A program made the translations under genes and the position numbers. The notes beneath the pieces were generated by a model, which ran no database searches, was not told where the DNA came from, and saw only the letters and a list, made by a program, of their open reading frames with translations. Positions 8,959 through 18,182 of a stretch of DNA of 43,148 nt are shown in pieces (the first letter of the stretch is position 1; the number at the start of each line of letters is the position of its first letter). The stretch covers positions 1-43,148 of the forward strand of contig CAYPBJ010000019.1 in NCBI GenBank assembly GCA_964408945.1, in the 5' to 3' direction. Source of the stretch: VMCP01 sp964408945 (GTDB lineage: Bacteria > Bacteroidota > Bacteroidia > NS11-12g > UBA955).

Positions 8959-10064
8959 AACTGATTTTTACTGTCATAAACGATTTAACAACTGATCAGC
9001 GAATGATTCGCATTTGCAGTGCTTTGTCTGAGGCGGGTCATGAAGTTGAATTGGTGGGCAGAAATAAAAGAGATTCACAGTCCCTCGAAACTAGAAACTA
9101 TAAACAAACCCGATTGAATTGCTGGTTTGAAAAAGGAAAGTTTTTTTACCTTGAATACAATCTTCGCTTGTTTTTTTATTTGCTTGGTAGGCAAGATTAT
9201 TTTCTGACGGCCATTGATTTAGATACGGCTCTAACTGCTGTGGGATTAAACATTTTCCAAAAAAAGCCTTTTTATTTTGATGCTCATGAAATGTTCACCG
9301 AAGTTCCAGAAGTTATTGATAGAAAAAACGTTCAAAAAATATGGCTGAAAGTAGAAGCGAGTGTTTTTAGGCGTGCGAAAAAGATTTATACTGTTGGATT
9401 TGCCTTGAAGAAGTTTTTTGAAGAAATACATCTTAGAAGTGATGTCATGGTAGTTAGAAATGCACCCATCTTAAATCAGGTATCTGTAAAAATACCGGCA
9501 GAAATCAATTTGCCGTCAGAGCCGTTTATTTTGTATCAAGGCGCTTTGAATAAGGGTAGAGGGCTGGAGAGGCTCATACACATATTAAAGGATTACTCGT
9601 TGAATTATCCCTTAGTTTTGGTGGGGGATGGGGATGTCAGGCAAGAGCTTGAAAGCATGGTAAATTCAATGGGTTTGCAAAAACAAGTATTTTTTGTAGG
9701 TCAAGTTTCGCCCTTATACTTGCCTGAGATATCTCGAAAGGCAAGGATAGGATACAATGTGAGTGAAAATTTAGGTTTGAGTTATTTTTATTCTTTGAAC
9801 AATAAGTTCTTTGATTACGTGGAAGCTGAATTGCCCTCAGTGATTAATGATTTTCCGGAATATATTGAACATTGTAAAGAATTTTCTGTGGGTATTTTGG
9901 TTTCTCATGCGAATCAGGAAATTGCAGATTCCTTAAAGAAATTGATGGAAGATGATGAGGCATATCAAAAGATCAAGAATCAGTGTTCATTGGCAAGAAA
10001 TGTTTGGAATTGGGAGCGCGAAAAACAAATTTTGATAGATATTTACCATGAATTTAAGCAGTAA
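8955..10064 (+). CDS. Glycosyltransferase, GT-B fold, family 4 type
   Basis: This is a probable cytoplasmic glycosyltransferase for envelope polysaccharide or lipopolysaccharide. It has 369 residues. The N-terminus KLIFTVINDLTTDQRMIRICSAL is the conserved start of a Bacteroidota GT4 subfamily, which fixes the TTG start at 8955; this overlaps the recQ stop (TTGA). The C-terminal donor domain shows ILYQGALNKGRGLERLI, LVLVGDGDVRQELESM and the acceptor/donor loop FFVGQVSPLYLPEI. In place of the usual EX7E motif it has NLGLSYFYSLNNKFFDYVEAELP. The sugar substrate cannot be told. Together with the next gene it forms a glycosyltransferase pair. Confidence 0.83.
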   Translation: MKLIFTVINDLTTDQRMIRICSALSEAGHEVELVGRNKRDSQSLETRNYKQTRLNCWFEKGKFFYLEYNLRLFFYLLGRQDYFLTAIDLDTALTAVGLNIFQKKPFYFDAHEMFTEVPEVIDRKNVQKIWLKVEASVFRRAKKIYTVGFALKKFFEEIHLRSDVMVVRNAPILNQVSVKIPAEINLPSEPFILYQGALNKGRGLERLIHILKDYSLNYPLVLVGDGDVRQELESMVNSMGLQKQVFFVGQVSPLYLPEISRKARIGYNVSENLGLSYFYSLNNKFFDYVEAELPSVINDFPEYIEHCKEFSVGILVSHANQEIADSLKKLMEDDEAYQKIKNQCSLARNVWNWEREKQILIDIYHEFKQ

Positions 10065-10073
10065 CAAAGAGAA

Positions 10074-11207
10074 TTGACAAATAAACATCTTCATATTGTC
10101 GCTTTTGATTTGCCCTATCCTCCAAATTACGGTGGGTCAACAGACATGTACTACAAGGTGTTGTCTATGAAGGAATTAGGGGTAAAAATCACACTGCATG
10201 TATTTTTGTATGGCGGTAAATCTCCAGCCAAAGAGTTGGAGGTAGTAGCCGATAAAGTGTATTATTATCCCCGGAAAAGAAGAAATCCATTTGCTGGTTC
10301 CTGGCCATATATAGTAAGAACTCGAAAATCTGCCCTGTTGTTGAAACGTCTGATGTCAGATGATTCACCAATATTGTTCGAAGGATTACATACAACATAC
10401 TATTGCAATTCACCGCAATTAATCAATAGGGTTAGGGTAGTGAGGGCTCACAATGTAGAGCACAATTATTACGAAGCCTTGGCCTTAGCTGAGGAGAATA
10501 TCGTGAAGACCTTGTTTTTCAAGCACGAAGCCAAACGATTGCGCGATTATGAAAAAATGTTAAAGCAGGTAAATGGGGTTGCTGGTATTAGCCCTATGGA
10601 AACCCGATATCTGCAAGGTGAGTACGGGAATGCTGAATATATACCGGCTTTTCATTCTAATGAAGAGATGATTTGCAAAACCGGCAAGGGCGAATATGTT
10701 TTGTATCACGGTAATTTATCAGTACCCGAAAACAATCGAGCCGCTTTGTTTTTAGTAACGGAGGTTTTTTCAAGACTGAGCATTCCTTGTTATGTTGCAG
10801 GTTCAAGACCTTCTCAAACGCTGCAGGAAACCATAAAACGCTATCCAAACATCAAGTTGGTTGCCAATGTTTCTGCCGATGAAATATTGAAATTAATACA
10901 AGATGCGCACATCAATGTGATGGTGACCTTTCAATCTACGGGCATCAAATTAAAATTGTTGAATTCTCTGTATCGCGGGCGATTTGTAGTAGCCAACAAA
11001 GAAATGGTAGACGAAACTGGATTGGATACCGTGGTGCATCTAGGCCAAACTCCCGCAGAGTTAGTACAACAAATTCAAAGAGTCATGAACTTGGAATTTA
11101 CCGAGGATATGTTAGATTACAGAAAACAAGTTTTAGGTTCTACTTTCAACAATCAACTCAACGCAAAAAAATTGTTGGGTATGTTAGGGTTGTACACTGT
11201 TTATTAA
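10074..11207 (+). CDS. Glycosyltransferase, GT-B fold
   Basis: The protein has 377 residues from a TTG start. No in-frame ATG precedes the conserved LHIVAFDLPYPPNYGGSTDMYYK, so TTG at 10074 is preferred. The N-terminal acceptor domain includes ILFEGLHTTYYCNSPQL and VVRAHNVEHNYYEAL. The C-terminal domain has EYVLYHGNLSVPENNRAALFLV, IPCYVAGSRPS and the loop NVMVTFQSTGIKLKLLNSLYRGRFVVAN, which corresponds to the GT4 nucleotide-sugar site. It follows the preceding transferase by 9 nt and probably acts on the same glycan. Its specificity is unknown. Confidence 0.8.
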   Translation: MTNKHLHIVAFDLPYPPNYGGSTDMYYKVLSMKELGVKITLHVFLYGGKSPAKELEVVADKVYYYPRKRRNPFAGSWPYIVRTRKSALLLKRLMSDDSPILFEGLHTTYYCNSPQLINRVRVVRAHNVEHNYYEALALAEENIVKTLFFKHEAKRLRDYEKMLKQVNGVAGISPMETRYLQGEYGNAEYIPAFHSNEEMICKTGKGEYVLYHGNLSVPENNRAALFLVTEVFSRLSIPCYVAGSRPSQTLQETIKRYPNIKLVANVSADEILKLIQDAHINVMVTFQSTGIKLKLLNSLYRGRFVVANKEMVDETGLDTVVHLGQTPAELVQQIQRVMNLEFTEDMLDYRKQVLGSTFNNQLNAKKLLGMLGLYTVY

Positions 11208-11264
11208 TCTATGCACTGATATTTACTGTGTGTAAGTGCAGTCATTTGCTTGGTTTTCTGCGGT

Positions 11265-11272
11265 TAAATTTG
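11265..11272 (+). promoter_or_regulatory. -7 element before the TPR gene, possible leaderless start
   Basis: TAAATTTG fits TAnnTTTG and ends only 4 nt before the ATG at 11277, so transcription would begin at or next to the start codon. The nearest upstream TTG (11246-11248) leaves a 16-nt spacer, slightly shorter than is usual for Bacteroidota. The call is therefore tentative. Confidence 0.4.
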
Positions 11273-11276
11273 AATC

Positions 11277-14264
11277 ATGAGGTATTGCGTTTATGCATTC
11301 TTGTTGTTCAGTGTTTCAGCATTGTGGGGACAACAACATCCGGTAAATTCTTTTCCATCAATTTATACCCAAAGGGGTATAGAATTATATGAAGAAGGTA
11401 GATTTAATGCCGCTATTGCACAATTTGAAGAAGCGTTGAAAAATCAACCCCTTGATCAACAAGACGGTGATTTGTTGTTTTATCATGCCATGTCAAAATT
11501 ATATGCTGGACATGAGAACGCTGAGCCATTCTTGACCTCTTATCTTGAAAATAATCCTAATGCGGGTCGTGCACAACTAGCCAATTTGGCCTTGGGTGAT
11601 TATTTTTATAACCAAGGAAAGTATGGCCCTGCACTTTCTTATTATCGTGAAGTTGATGAGAAATCTGTAGATAAAAATTTACGCAGTCGCTTTTTGTTTC
11701 GTGTTGGATTTTGCTACGTGAATCGTGGTAAGTACAAAGAAGGCAAAGAGAATTTGGAGAAAGTAGTTAAGAATGGTGGTGAATTTCAATCCATCGCTCA
11801 ATATTATTACGGTTATGCCTGTTTGATGGAGAAGGATTTTGAAAGCGCTTATTCAGCCTTTAGAACCATCACCGATAAGAACTTTGAGATGGTGCATTTT
11901 TACATGGCTCAAGTGCTTTATCAATTGTCGAGATACGAGGAGGCCATTTCTGAACTGGATAAATTAAACACCAGAAAGGTCAAGAAAAACGAAGCAAATT
12001 GGTTGAGAGCGCAGTGCTATTACCGAATGAAATCGTATGCAAAGGCTGCTGAGTTTTTTGAGGCTGTGAATCCATCCCCTAAAAGCACAAAGCCACAAGA
12101 ACAGTTTGAAATTGCCTATTCATATGCCAAATGCAAACGATACAACGAGAGCATTCCGTGGTTTAGAGAAGTAGCTCAGAATAATGATAGTTTGGCTCAA
12201 ATTGCGAGCTTCGAATTGGGAAATGTTCTGCTTGAAATGAAGAACTACCGCGAAGCACAATTCGCCTATTCCGAAGTTTGGAGAACCGGTTTTAACGAGG
12301 AAATTGCACGTCTTGCTTTGTACACCCAAGCAAAAATTGCCGTTCAAATGGGCGAAGCCAACTCTACCAAATTGTTAGATAAGTATACCAGGTTGTTTCC
12401 AAAATCACCCGAGGCTAAAGAAGCCAATAAGTTGAAAGCTAGATTGTTGCTGAATACCGACAAGTATCGTGAAGCGGTGGAAATATTGGAGGGAATGGAT
12501 GATTTAGATGCCCAAACCGAAGAAATTTATCAGAAAGTTACCTTAGCAAGGGGCATGGAATTGTTCAAATCTCGTCGTTGGGATGATGCCAATGATCTTT
12601 TCAAGCGCTGTATGGCGAAAAAAGCCAACAGAAAGTTTGCTGCTCAAGCCGGTTATTGGTATGCTGAATCGCTCAATCAATCAGGAAAATCAACAGATGC
12701 ATTGCAAGCGTATAAAGATTTCATCAACATGCCTAAGTCTGATGAAGTATCTGAATTTGCTTATGCCTATTATGCTCAAGGATATCATTTCTTCGAGAAG
12801 AAAAACTACTCAGAAGCTGCAATTTACTTTTCACAGTTTACCCAAAAATTAGGCAATCAAGGATATGACGAAGCTGTGGTTCATGATGCACACTTGCGCA
12901 TGGGCGATTGTTACTTAATGACCCGCGAACTGGACAAATCGGTTAAAGCCTATGCCTATGTGTCGGGAAAACGCGGCAGAGATGCGGATTATGCGCTGTT
13001 TCACAGCGGACTTATATACGGTTTGTTAGGTAATTCAGAAGAAAAAATCAGTACGTTGAAGAGATTGGTTAGGGATTATCCTAATAGTAGATATGTCATG
13101 GATGGTTATGATGAGGTAGCAGCTGAATACATGGAACTCAGAAATTACGACCAAGCCAAGGAATTTTACAGCCAGATTTTGACAAAATTCCCAGGCACCC
13201 AAATTACGAGAAAAGCATACAGTGCTTTAGGACGTATATATTACCAGAAGAAAGACATTGATGCATCGGTAAATTCGTATTCTAAATTGTACGATGAATT
13301 CAAAGGAACGGCTGATGCTCAATCAGCGGCTGAAATGGTAAAAACCATTTTGACTGAGGAGGGAAGAGCCAAAGATTTTGTGCGTTGGGCTTCAACTCGT
13401 GGTGGAATGAGTTCAATGGCAGAAGATAGTATACTTTATGAAACAGCTATCACAGCCTATGACAGAGAAGAGTATAAAAAAGCAGCTGGAAGTTTTGAGT
13501 CATATTTATCTGAGAAGCCAGAGGGGAATTTTGTGATTTCTGCCCAGTATTATTTGGGAATGAGTTATGAGCAATTGAAGCAACCTCAAAAAGCCGTTGA
13601 GATGTACAAAAAAGTGGCAGTTGCCAATTCAGGAGAGTACAAAGAAGATGCTACATTGGCTGTCTTGAAAATATATGGACCCAATGCTGAATGCGCTGAT
13701 ATCATCACCTATTTGGAAATAATTGAGCAAATTACAAATTCTCGCGATATTCAAGAGAAAGCTTGGAAATCGATGATGTATTGTTACGGTAAATCAGGCA
13801 ATGCTGAAGGCATGCAGAAAATTGCGAGCAAAGTAATGGGATCTAATTCTGCAGATAAAGACATGAAGTTTGAGTCGCAACTTATCTTGGTTAAGAACCA
13901 ATTGAAGCAGCGAAGTGCTTCTTCTACGGCAGATGAAAATAATCAATTATTCTCACAATTAAAGACCTTATACAGCGGCAATGACAATCGTTTTGCGGCT
14001 GAAGCAAAATACTTGGAAGCAGAATTGCACTTTGGATTGGATAGTTTAAATGCAACCAAAGAGTCTTGTTACGAATTGCTTGATCAATTCAATGGATACG
14101 ATGAATGGGTAGGAAAGTCACTGGTATTGCTTGGAGATGCATTCGCTAAAGAAGGTGATTTCTTCAATGCACGGGTAACTTACAATACCATTCTAGAAAA
14201 CTTTACAGACAAATCAATCACGGAAACGGCTAAAGACCGAGTAAAAAGGATTGAAGGAAAATAG
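11277..14264 (+). CDS. Large periplasmic tetratricopeptide-repeat protein
   Basis: The protein has 995 residues with a signal peptide (MRYCVYAFLLFSVSALWGQQ). The rest is an almost continuous solenoid of TPR-like helices. Typical units are GIELYEEGRFNAAIAQFEEA, LGDYFYNQGKYGPALSYYRE, AYSALGRIYYQKKDIDASVN and YLGMSYEQLKQPQKAVEMYK. No catalytic motif is visible. Such long Bacteroidota TPR proteins are usually scaffolds in the periplasm or at the outer membrane. A TAAATTTG element lies just upstream, so it may be transcribed separately from the glycosyltransferases. It converges on the coiled-coil gene, and the two share a hairpin at 14265-14290. Confidence 0.85.
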   Translation: MRYCVYAFLLFSVSALWGQQHPVNSFPSIYTQRGIELYEEGRFNAAIAQFEEALKNQPLDQQDGDLLFYHAMSKLYAGHENAEPFLTSYLENNPNAGRAQLANLALGDYFYNQGKYGPALSYYREVDEKSVDKNLRSRFLFRVGFCYVNRGKYKEGKENLEKVVKNGGEFQSIAQYYYGYACLMEKDFESAYSAFRTITDKNFEMVHFYMAQVLYQLSRYEEAISELDKLNTRKVKKNEANWLRAQCYYRMKSYAKAAEFFEAVNPSPKSTKPQEQFEIAYSYAKCKRYNESIPWFREVAQNNDSLAQIASFELGNVLLEMKNYREAQFAYSEVWRTGFNEEIARLALYTQAKIAVQMGEANSTKLLDKYTRLFPKSPEAKEANKLKARLLLNTDKYREAVEILEGMDDLDAQTEEIYQKVTLARGMELFKSRRWDDANDLFKRCMAKKANRKFAAQAGYWYAESLNQSGKSTDALQAYKDFINMPKSDEVSEFAYAYYAQGYHFFEKKNYSEAAIYFSQFTQKLGNQGYDEAVVHDAHLRMGDCYLMTRELDKSVKAYAYVSGKRGRDADYALFHSGLIYGLLGNSEEKISTLKRLVRDYPNSRYVMDGYDEVAAEYMELRNYDQAKEFYSQILTKFPGTQITRKAYSALGRIYYQKKDIDASVNSYSKLYDEFKGTADAQSAAEMVKTILTEEGRAKDFVRWASTRGGMSSMAEDSILYETAITAYDREEYKKAAGSFESYLSEKPEGNFVISAQYYLGMSYEQLKQPQKAVEMYKKVAVANSGEYKEDATLAVLKIYGPNAECADIITYLEIIEQITNSRDIQEKAWKSMMYCYGKSGNAEGMQKIASKVMGSNSADKDMKFESQLILVKNQLKQRSASSTADENNQLFSQLKTLYSGNDNRFAAEAKYLEAELHFGLDSLNATKESCYELLDQFNGYDEWVGKSLVLLGDAFAKEGDFFNARVTYNTILENFTDKSITETAKDRVKRIEGK

Positions 14265-14290
14265 GTGGTTGATTATTTCAAATCAACCAC
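14265..14290. terminator. Bidirectional hairpin between convergent genes
   Basis: GTGGTTGATT (14265-14274) and AATCAACCAC (14281-14290) form a perfect 10-bp stem with a 6-nt loop. It starts directly after the TPR gene stop and overlaps the last codons and stop of the minus-strand coiled-coil gene. On the minus strand it is followed by CTATTTTCCTT, a weak U-rich tract. A shared intrinsic terminator is likely. Confidence 0.6.
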
Positions 14291-15175
14291 TTGAGAACCC
14301 ATTAAATAACCCTCGGTATATACTTCAATGCTGTATTTACCTGGGTTTAATTTTTGAGATGGTTTCCAAATACTAGAAGGAACTTGCTTAAGGTCTTTCT
14401 CAAAAACAACTGAAGTTTTGTATGAATATTTGGTTGATTTACCATTCTCTAATTCAACTACTCCTCCTTGACCGCTTTGAGAAAGTGTAATGCCTTCTGG
14501 TCCAGTGATTTTTACAAATATTTCTCTATCGCCAGCTTCCGCAACATTGTTTTCAGAAATGTTGAAGCTGATTCTCAAGGCATCAACGCTGCGAGCTCTA
14601 ATGGTATTTACTTCCTTACCAGTTAGACTCTGCTTTTTTAAAGTTTCTACTCTGATATCTTGAGTGGTTAATCGCGCGGCTAAGTTTCTAAGTTTCTTGC
14701 TTTCTACTTCTAAATTTGTGTTTTTAGCATACAAAGACATATTTTGATTTTGAAGACTGTCGTTTCGATCTTTCAATTGAACATTCTCTTCTTCAAGCGC
14801 AGCCAATTTTGCGTCGAGTTCTTTGATTTTATTGGTCAGCTCGTCAACCAATAAACGACTGTTTTTGTCATTCTTCTTCAATAAGTAGGTCAAACGAGCA
14901 ATTTCGCTGCTTCTAGCGGCTAATTCAGCCGACATTTTTTCACCGTTCTGAGCTAGGGTTGCAGAATCGTTTCTGTATTGTTCTATCAATGCTTCAGCTG
15001 CTGAAATGGCTTTGTTTCTTTCTTCAAGAGTGGCACTCATTTCCTCATTAACTTTTACTGCAGCATTCTTCTCACCTTTTCCGGCTTGCCAGAGGTAAAA
15101 TAATCCTAAATTGAATACCAATAAGATTAGAATTATGATGTAAAGAATGGATTTGTTCTTGGATTGATTGCTCAT
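14273..15175 (-). CDS. Single-pass membrane protein with long coiled coil
   Basis: The protein has 300 residues: a lysine-rich N-terminus, one transmembrane helix (SILYIIILILLVFNLGLFYLW, about residues 9-29), and a charged coiled coil from about 45 to 180 (IKELDAKLAALEEENVQLKD, DSLQNQNMSLYAKNTNLEVE). A small beta-rich C-terminal domain follows (ALRISFNISENNVAEAGDRE, then IFVKITGPEGITLSQSG). The topology suggests that the coil and C-terminal domain are in the periplasm. This architecture is common in Bacteroidota but has no assigned function; names mentioning SMC only reflect the coiled coil. The final codons form one arm of the hairpin shared with the TPR gene. Confidence 0.75.
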   Translation of the reverse strand: MSNQSKNKSILYIIILILLVFNLGLFYLWQAGKGEKNAAVKVNEEMSATLEERNKAISAAEALIEQYRNDSATLAQNGEKMSAELAARSSEIARLTYLLKKNDKNSRLLVDELTNKIKELDAKLAALEEENVQLKDRNDSLQNQNMSLYAKNTNLEVESKKLRNLAARLTTQDIRVETLKKQSLTGKEVNTIRARSVDALRISFNISENNVAEAGDREIFVKITGPEGITLSQSGQGGVVELENGKSTKYSYKTSVVFEKDLKQVPSSIWKPSQKLNPGKYSIEVYTEGYLMGSQVVDLK

Positions 15176-15241
15176 GTTTGTTCTTAAATTAATTGGACGG
15201 ATTTACGAATTTAGCGTAATTTTACTGCTTTCTTTTAATAA

Positions 15242-15781
15242 ATGCAAGTTGAAGAGCTTTTGCCCGGTCTACTTCTTATTACTCCAAAAGTATTTCAAGA
15301 CCACCGTGGGCACTTTTTTGAGAGCTTCCGAGAGGATGTTTTATCGTCTCATGGATTAGCAAATAATTTCGTTCAAGACAATCAAAGTCTTTCAAATAAG
15401 GGTATTTTAAGAGGGTTGCACTTTCAGGCTCCTCCTCATGCTCAAGGTAAGTTTGTACGTGTAATTTCTGGTGCTGTTTTGGATGTTGCTGTTGATATTC
15501 GGAAGGCCTCACCTACCTATGGAAAAGTTGCGGCAGTAGAATTGAATGAGCAGAATTTCAAAATGTTATACATTCCTCCCGGATTTGCACATGGGTTTCT
15601 AACCTTGAAAGATCAAACCATTTTTACCTACAAATGCACTGATTATTACCATCCTGAAACCGAAGGAGGTGTGAGATGGAATTCTCCTGAATTGAATATT
15701 CCTTGGGACATCGAAAATCCTGTATTGTCTGCCAAAGATGAAATTCTTCCGCTTTTCAGTGAATTTATATCCCCATTTTAA
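15242..15781 (+). CDS. rfbC: dTDP-4-dehydrorhamnose 3,5-epimerase
   Basis: This enzyme makes the third step of dTDP-L-rhamnose synthesis. It has 179 residues, the family length. Motifs: DHRGHFFESFRED near residues 20-32, FVQDNQSLSNKGILRGLHFQ with the catalytic His60, then DVAVDIRKASPTYGK and YIPPGFAHGFLTL. No rfbA, rfbB or rfbD is adjacent, so the rest of the pathway is encoded elsewhere. It diverges from the coiled-coil gene across 66 nt and is followed after 36 nt by the tryptophan dioxygenase gene. The two glycosyltransferases about 4-6 kb upstream may use rhamnose, but that is only a proximity argument. Confidence 0.94.
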   Translation: MQVEELLPGLLLITPKVFQDHRGHFFESFREDVLSSHGLANNFVQDNQSLSNKGILRGLHFQAPPHAQGKFVRVISGAVLDVAVDIRKASPTYGKVAAVELNEQNFKMLYIPPGFAHGFLTLKDQTIFTYKCTDYYHPETEGGVRWNSPELNIPWDIENPVLSAKDEILPLFSEFISPF

Positions 15782-15817
15782 GAAAAACGATAAACAACCT
15801 AAAATACCCGTTAAGCT

Positions 15818-16780
15818 ATGACTCAAGATTTATCACCCAAAACCCAAGAGTTGCTGCAGAAGCTTCAAGAGAAATTCGGTCAAGAGAATCAAAAACTCGA
15901 TGATTATCTTGAGGGGTTGCTCTACAATAACTACGAACCTTACTGGCGTTATGTTGCTGTAGATACCTTGTTGTCATTGCAACAACCCAAAACAGATATT
16001 CCTGATGAAGTTATTTTTATAGGATATCATCAAATCACCGAGTTGTACTTCAAGCTTATTATTCACGAACTTGAACAAATGTCATTGGGAGGTCTATCTG
16101 ACGAGCGTTGGAAAGATAAACTTACTCGTGTAGTGAGATATTTTAAAAACTTGATTGATAGTTTCGATATCATGATTGATGGAATGGAAATGAAACAATT
16201 TTTGGAATTTAGAATGTCGCTTTTACCAGCAAGTGGATTTCAAAGTGCTCAGTTCAGAATGATTGAAATGGCTTGCACCGATATGTTCTATCTGACTGCA
16301 GAGTCCCAAAGAGAAAATAGCCGAATTGATGATGTTCAGGGCTGCTACCAAAATATATATTGGAAGCAAGGTTCTATTGATTCCGCTACCGGTCAACGCA
16401 CGTTAACTTTGAAACAGTTTGAAGATCATTACGAAAAAACCTTCATGGAGTGGGCTGATAAGTGGAAAAACATCAATTTGAATAAGCAATTGTTGAAGTT
16501 AGATGCTGAAGGCAAGTTGACAGAAGAGTTAAAAGGATTTTTTAAAACCTTAGATGTTTATTTGAACATCAATTGGAGATTATCGCACTATCGCAGCGCC
16601 GTAAGATATCTTTCCAGTAAAGGCACCGATGTATCAGCCACTGGCGGCACCAATTGGCAAAAGTTTCTACCTCCTCGTTTTCAGAGAATAATATCTTTTC
16701 CAACCTTGTGGACAGAGGAAGAGAAACAAAATTGGGGCAAAGGTTGGGTAGATGAGCAAATGCTTTTGTTGAAGAAATAA
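15818..16780 (+). CDS. kynA: Tryptophan 2,3-dioxygenase
   Basis: This haem dioxygenase opens the indole ring of L-tryptophan to N-formylkynurenine, the first step of the kynurenine pathway. It has 320 residues. Family signatures are IGYHQITELYFKLIIHELEQ (residues about 68-87), FLEFRMSLLPASGFQSAQFR (substrate and haem contacts) and, near the C-terminus, NWRLSHYRSAVRYLSSKG with the conserved haem-ligand region and GTNWQKFLPPRFQRI. Kynurenine-pathway partners are not in the window; the only other aromatic catabolic gene is hppD about 9 kb downstream. The next gene starts 2 nt after the stop. Confidence 0.92.
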   Translation: MTQDLSPKTQELLQKLQEKFGQENQKLDDYLEGLLYNNYEPYWRYVAVDTLLSLQQPKTDIPDEVIFIGYHQITELYFKLIIHELEQMSLGGLSDERWKDKLTRVVRYFKNLIDSFDIMIDGMEMKQFLEFRMSLLPASGFQSAQFRMIEMACTDMFYLTAESQRENSRIDDVQGCYQNIYWKQGSIDSATGQRTLTLKQFEDHYEKTFMEWADKWKNINLNKQLLKLDAEGKLTEELKGFFKTLDVYLNINWRLSHYRSAVRYLSSKGTDVSATGGTNWQKFLPPRFQRIISFPTLWTEEEKQNWGKGWVDEQMLLLKK

Positions 16781-16782
16781 CC

Positions 16783-17124
16783 ATGAGTGCTAATGACATT
16801 TCTTTAAGCGAACTCCAACAAAAGGTTGATCATTGGATCAAAACGGTTGGAGTTAGGTATTTCTCGGAACTTACAAATACGGCCATTTTGATGGAAGAAG
16901 TGGGGGAGTTGGCTCGAATAATGTCAAGAAAATACGGAGATCAGTCTTTCAAAGCAGGAGAATCTGATGATAAATTAGCCGATGAAATGGCTGATGTGCT
17001 GTGGGTTCTGGTGTGTTTAGCCAATCAAACAGGGGTAGATTTAACCAAAGCGATTGAGTCTAACATCCAAAAGAAAACCCAAAGAGACGCTGAACGACAT
17101 AAAAACAACGATAAGTTGCATTGA
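16783..17124 (+). CDS. MazG-like nucleotide pyrophosphohydrolase
   Basis: This small all-alpha NTP pyrophosphohydrolase probably hydrolyses (d)NTPs and house-cleans damaged nucleotides. It has 113 residues, a single MazG domain. The metal-binding pattern is visible as LMEEVGELARIM (EExxE) and, further on, KLADEMADVLWVLVCLAN (ExxD). It lies 2 nt downstream of the tryptophan dioxygenase gene and is probably cotranscribed with it. The tail QRDAERHKNN is charged and not diagnostic. Substrate preference cannot be told from sequence. Confidence 0.85.
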   Translation: MSANDISLSELQQKVDHWIKTVGVRYFSELTNTAILMEEVGELARIMSRKYGDQSFKAGESDDKLADEMADVLWVLVCLANQTGVDLTKAIESNIQKKTQRDAERHKNNDKLH

Positions 17125-17152
17125 AGCAAAACTTTCGGCCTACAATTTTTGT

Positions 17153-17160
17153 TACCTTTG
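17153..17160 (+). promoter_or_regulatory. -7 promoter element of the mevalonate operon
   Basis: TACCTTTG is an exact TAnnTTTG match, 7 nt before the TTG start of fni at 17168. It lies in the only gap larger than a few bases upstream of the operon. No TTG with ideal spacing is seen; TTC at about 17133 would leave an 18-nt spacer. A short-leader promoter is likely. Confidence 0.5.
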
Positions 17161-17167
17161 TAAAACA

Positions 17168-18181
17168 TTGGCGGCAAATCACCTCAACAAAAGAAAAGCA
17201 GATCACATTGATTTGACCTTCCGTTCGCAATTGAGCGAGGGCGATTCTAGATTTTATTACGAACCATTGTTCGCTGCTTCCCCTGATCAACAGACTTTAA
17301 AAGAAACTTCATTGGCAGGAAGAGTCTTGCGAGCGCCCATTTGGATTTCTAGCATGACCGGTGGTGCTGAATTGGCTGGTGAAATCAATAAAAACTTAGC
17401 CCGAGCAGCTCAAAAATATGGCTTAGGCATGGGCCTTGGTTCTTGCAGGCCTGTTTTGGAGCAAAAGGAATCAGCAACCGATTTTAAAGTGAGGAATATC
17501 ATTGGCGATCAACCCCTTTTTGCGAATTTGGGCATAGCTCAACTTCAGGAACTGAAGAAAGCGAATGAAGCTCATAAAATTAAGGAACTCATTCACGGCC
17601 TAGATGCTGATGGATTGATTATACATGTTAATCCCTTGCAAGAGTGGTTTCAGCCTGAAGGTGATAAATATTCAGAGTCCCCCATAGACACCATAAAGTG
17701 GGTATTAGATTTTGCCCAGTTTCCTGTTATGGTGAAGGAAGTAGGACAAGGATTTGGTCCTAAATCACTGAAAGCGTTGCTTGAGCTTCCATTGGAAGCA
17801 CTTGACTTTGGGTCTTTCGGAGGCACCAATTTTAGTTTACTTGAAAATCACCGAAGAAGTGACTTGAGAGCCGAAGAATGGAAATGTGCCACACATGTGG
17901 GGCATACTTCAGTAGAAATGATCGAATCCGTAAATGAGATTCTTTCACATATGACCGAAACAGGGAAAACATCCCCCGTGAAAACAATCATTGCCTCAGG
18001 CGGAATTAAGAATTTTTTGGATGGATATTATGCTATCGGTAAATTGAAACATGCTGCAATTTACGCTCAAGCAAGTCCGTTTTTGAAATATGCACTTCAA
18101 GGCCAAGAGCCTTTAGACCAATTTATAGAATCACAAATTGAAGGCCTCAAAATGGCTCAAGCTTACCTAACGGTTAAATAA
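17168..18181 (+). CDS. fni: Type 2 isopentenyl-diphosphate delta-isomerase (FMN)
   Basis: This FMN- and NAD(P)H-dependent enzyme interconverts IPP and DMAPP. It is about 337 residues from a TTG start, chosen because KRKADHIDLTF is the family N-terminus and a promoter element lies just upstream; the open frame further upstream overlaps mazG and is not needed. Motifs: APIWISSMTGGAELAG (FMN and phosphate loop), LGMGLGSCRPVLEQ, HVNPLQEWFQPEGD, MVKEVGQGFG and IASGGIKNFLDGYYAIGKLKHAA. It leads a six-gene isoprenoid operon and is 1 nt from mvaA. Confidence 0.92.
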   Translation: MAANHLNKRKADHIDLTFRSQLSEGDSRFYYEPLFAASPDQQTLKETSLAGRVLRAPIWISSMTGGAELAGEINKNLARAAQKYGLGMGLGSCRPVLEQKESATDFKVRNIIGDQPLFANLGIAQLQELKKANEAHKIKELIHGLDADGLIIHVNPLQEWFQPEGDKYSESPIDTIKWVLDFAQFPVMVKEVGQGFGPKSLKALLELPLEALDFGSFGGTNFSLLENHRRSDLRAEEWKCATHVGHTSVEMIESVNEILSHMTETGKTSPVKTIIASGGIKNFLDGYYAIGKLKHAAIYAQASPFLKYALQGQEPLDQFIESQIEGLKMAQAYLTVK

Positions 18182-18182
18182 T

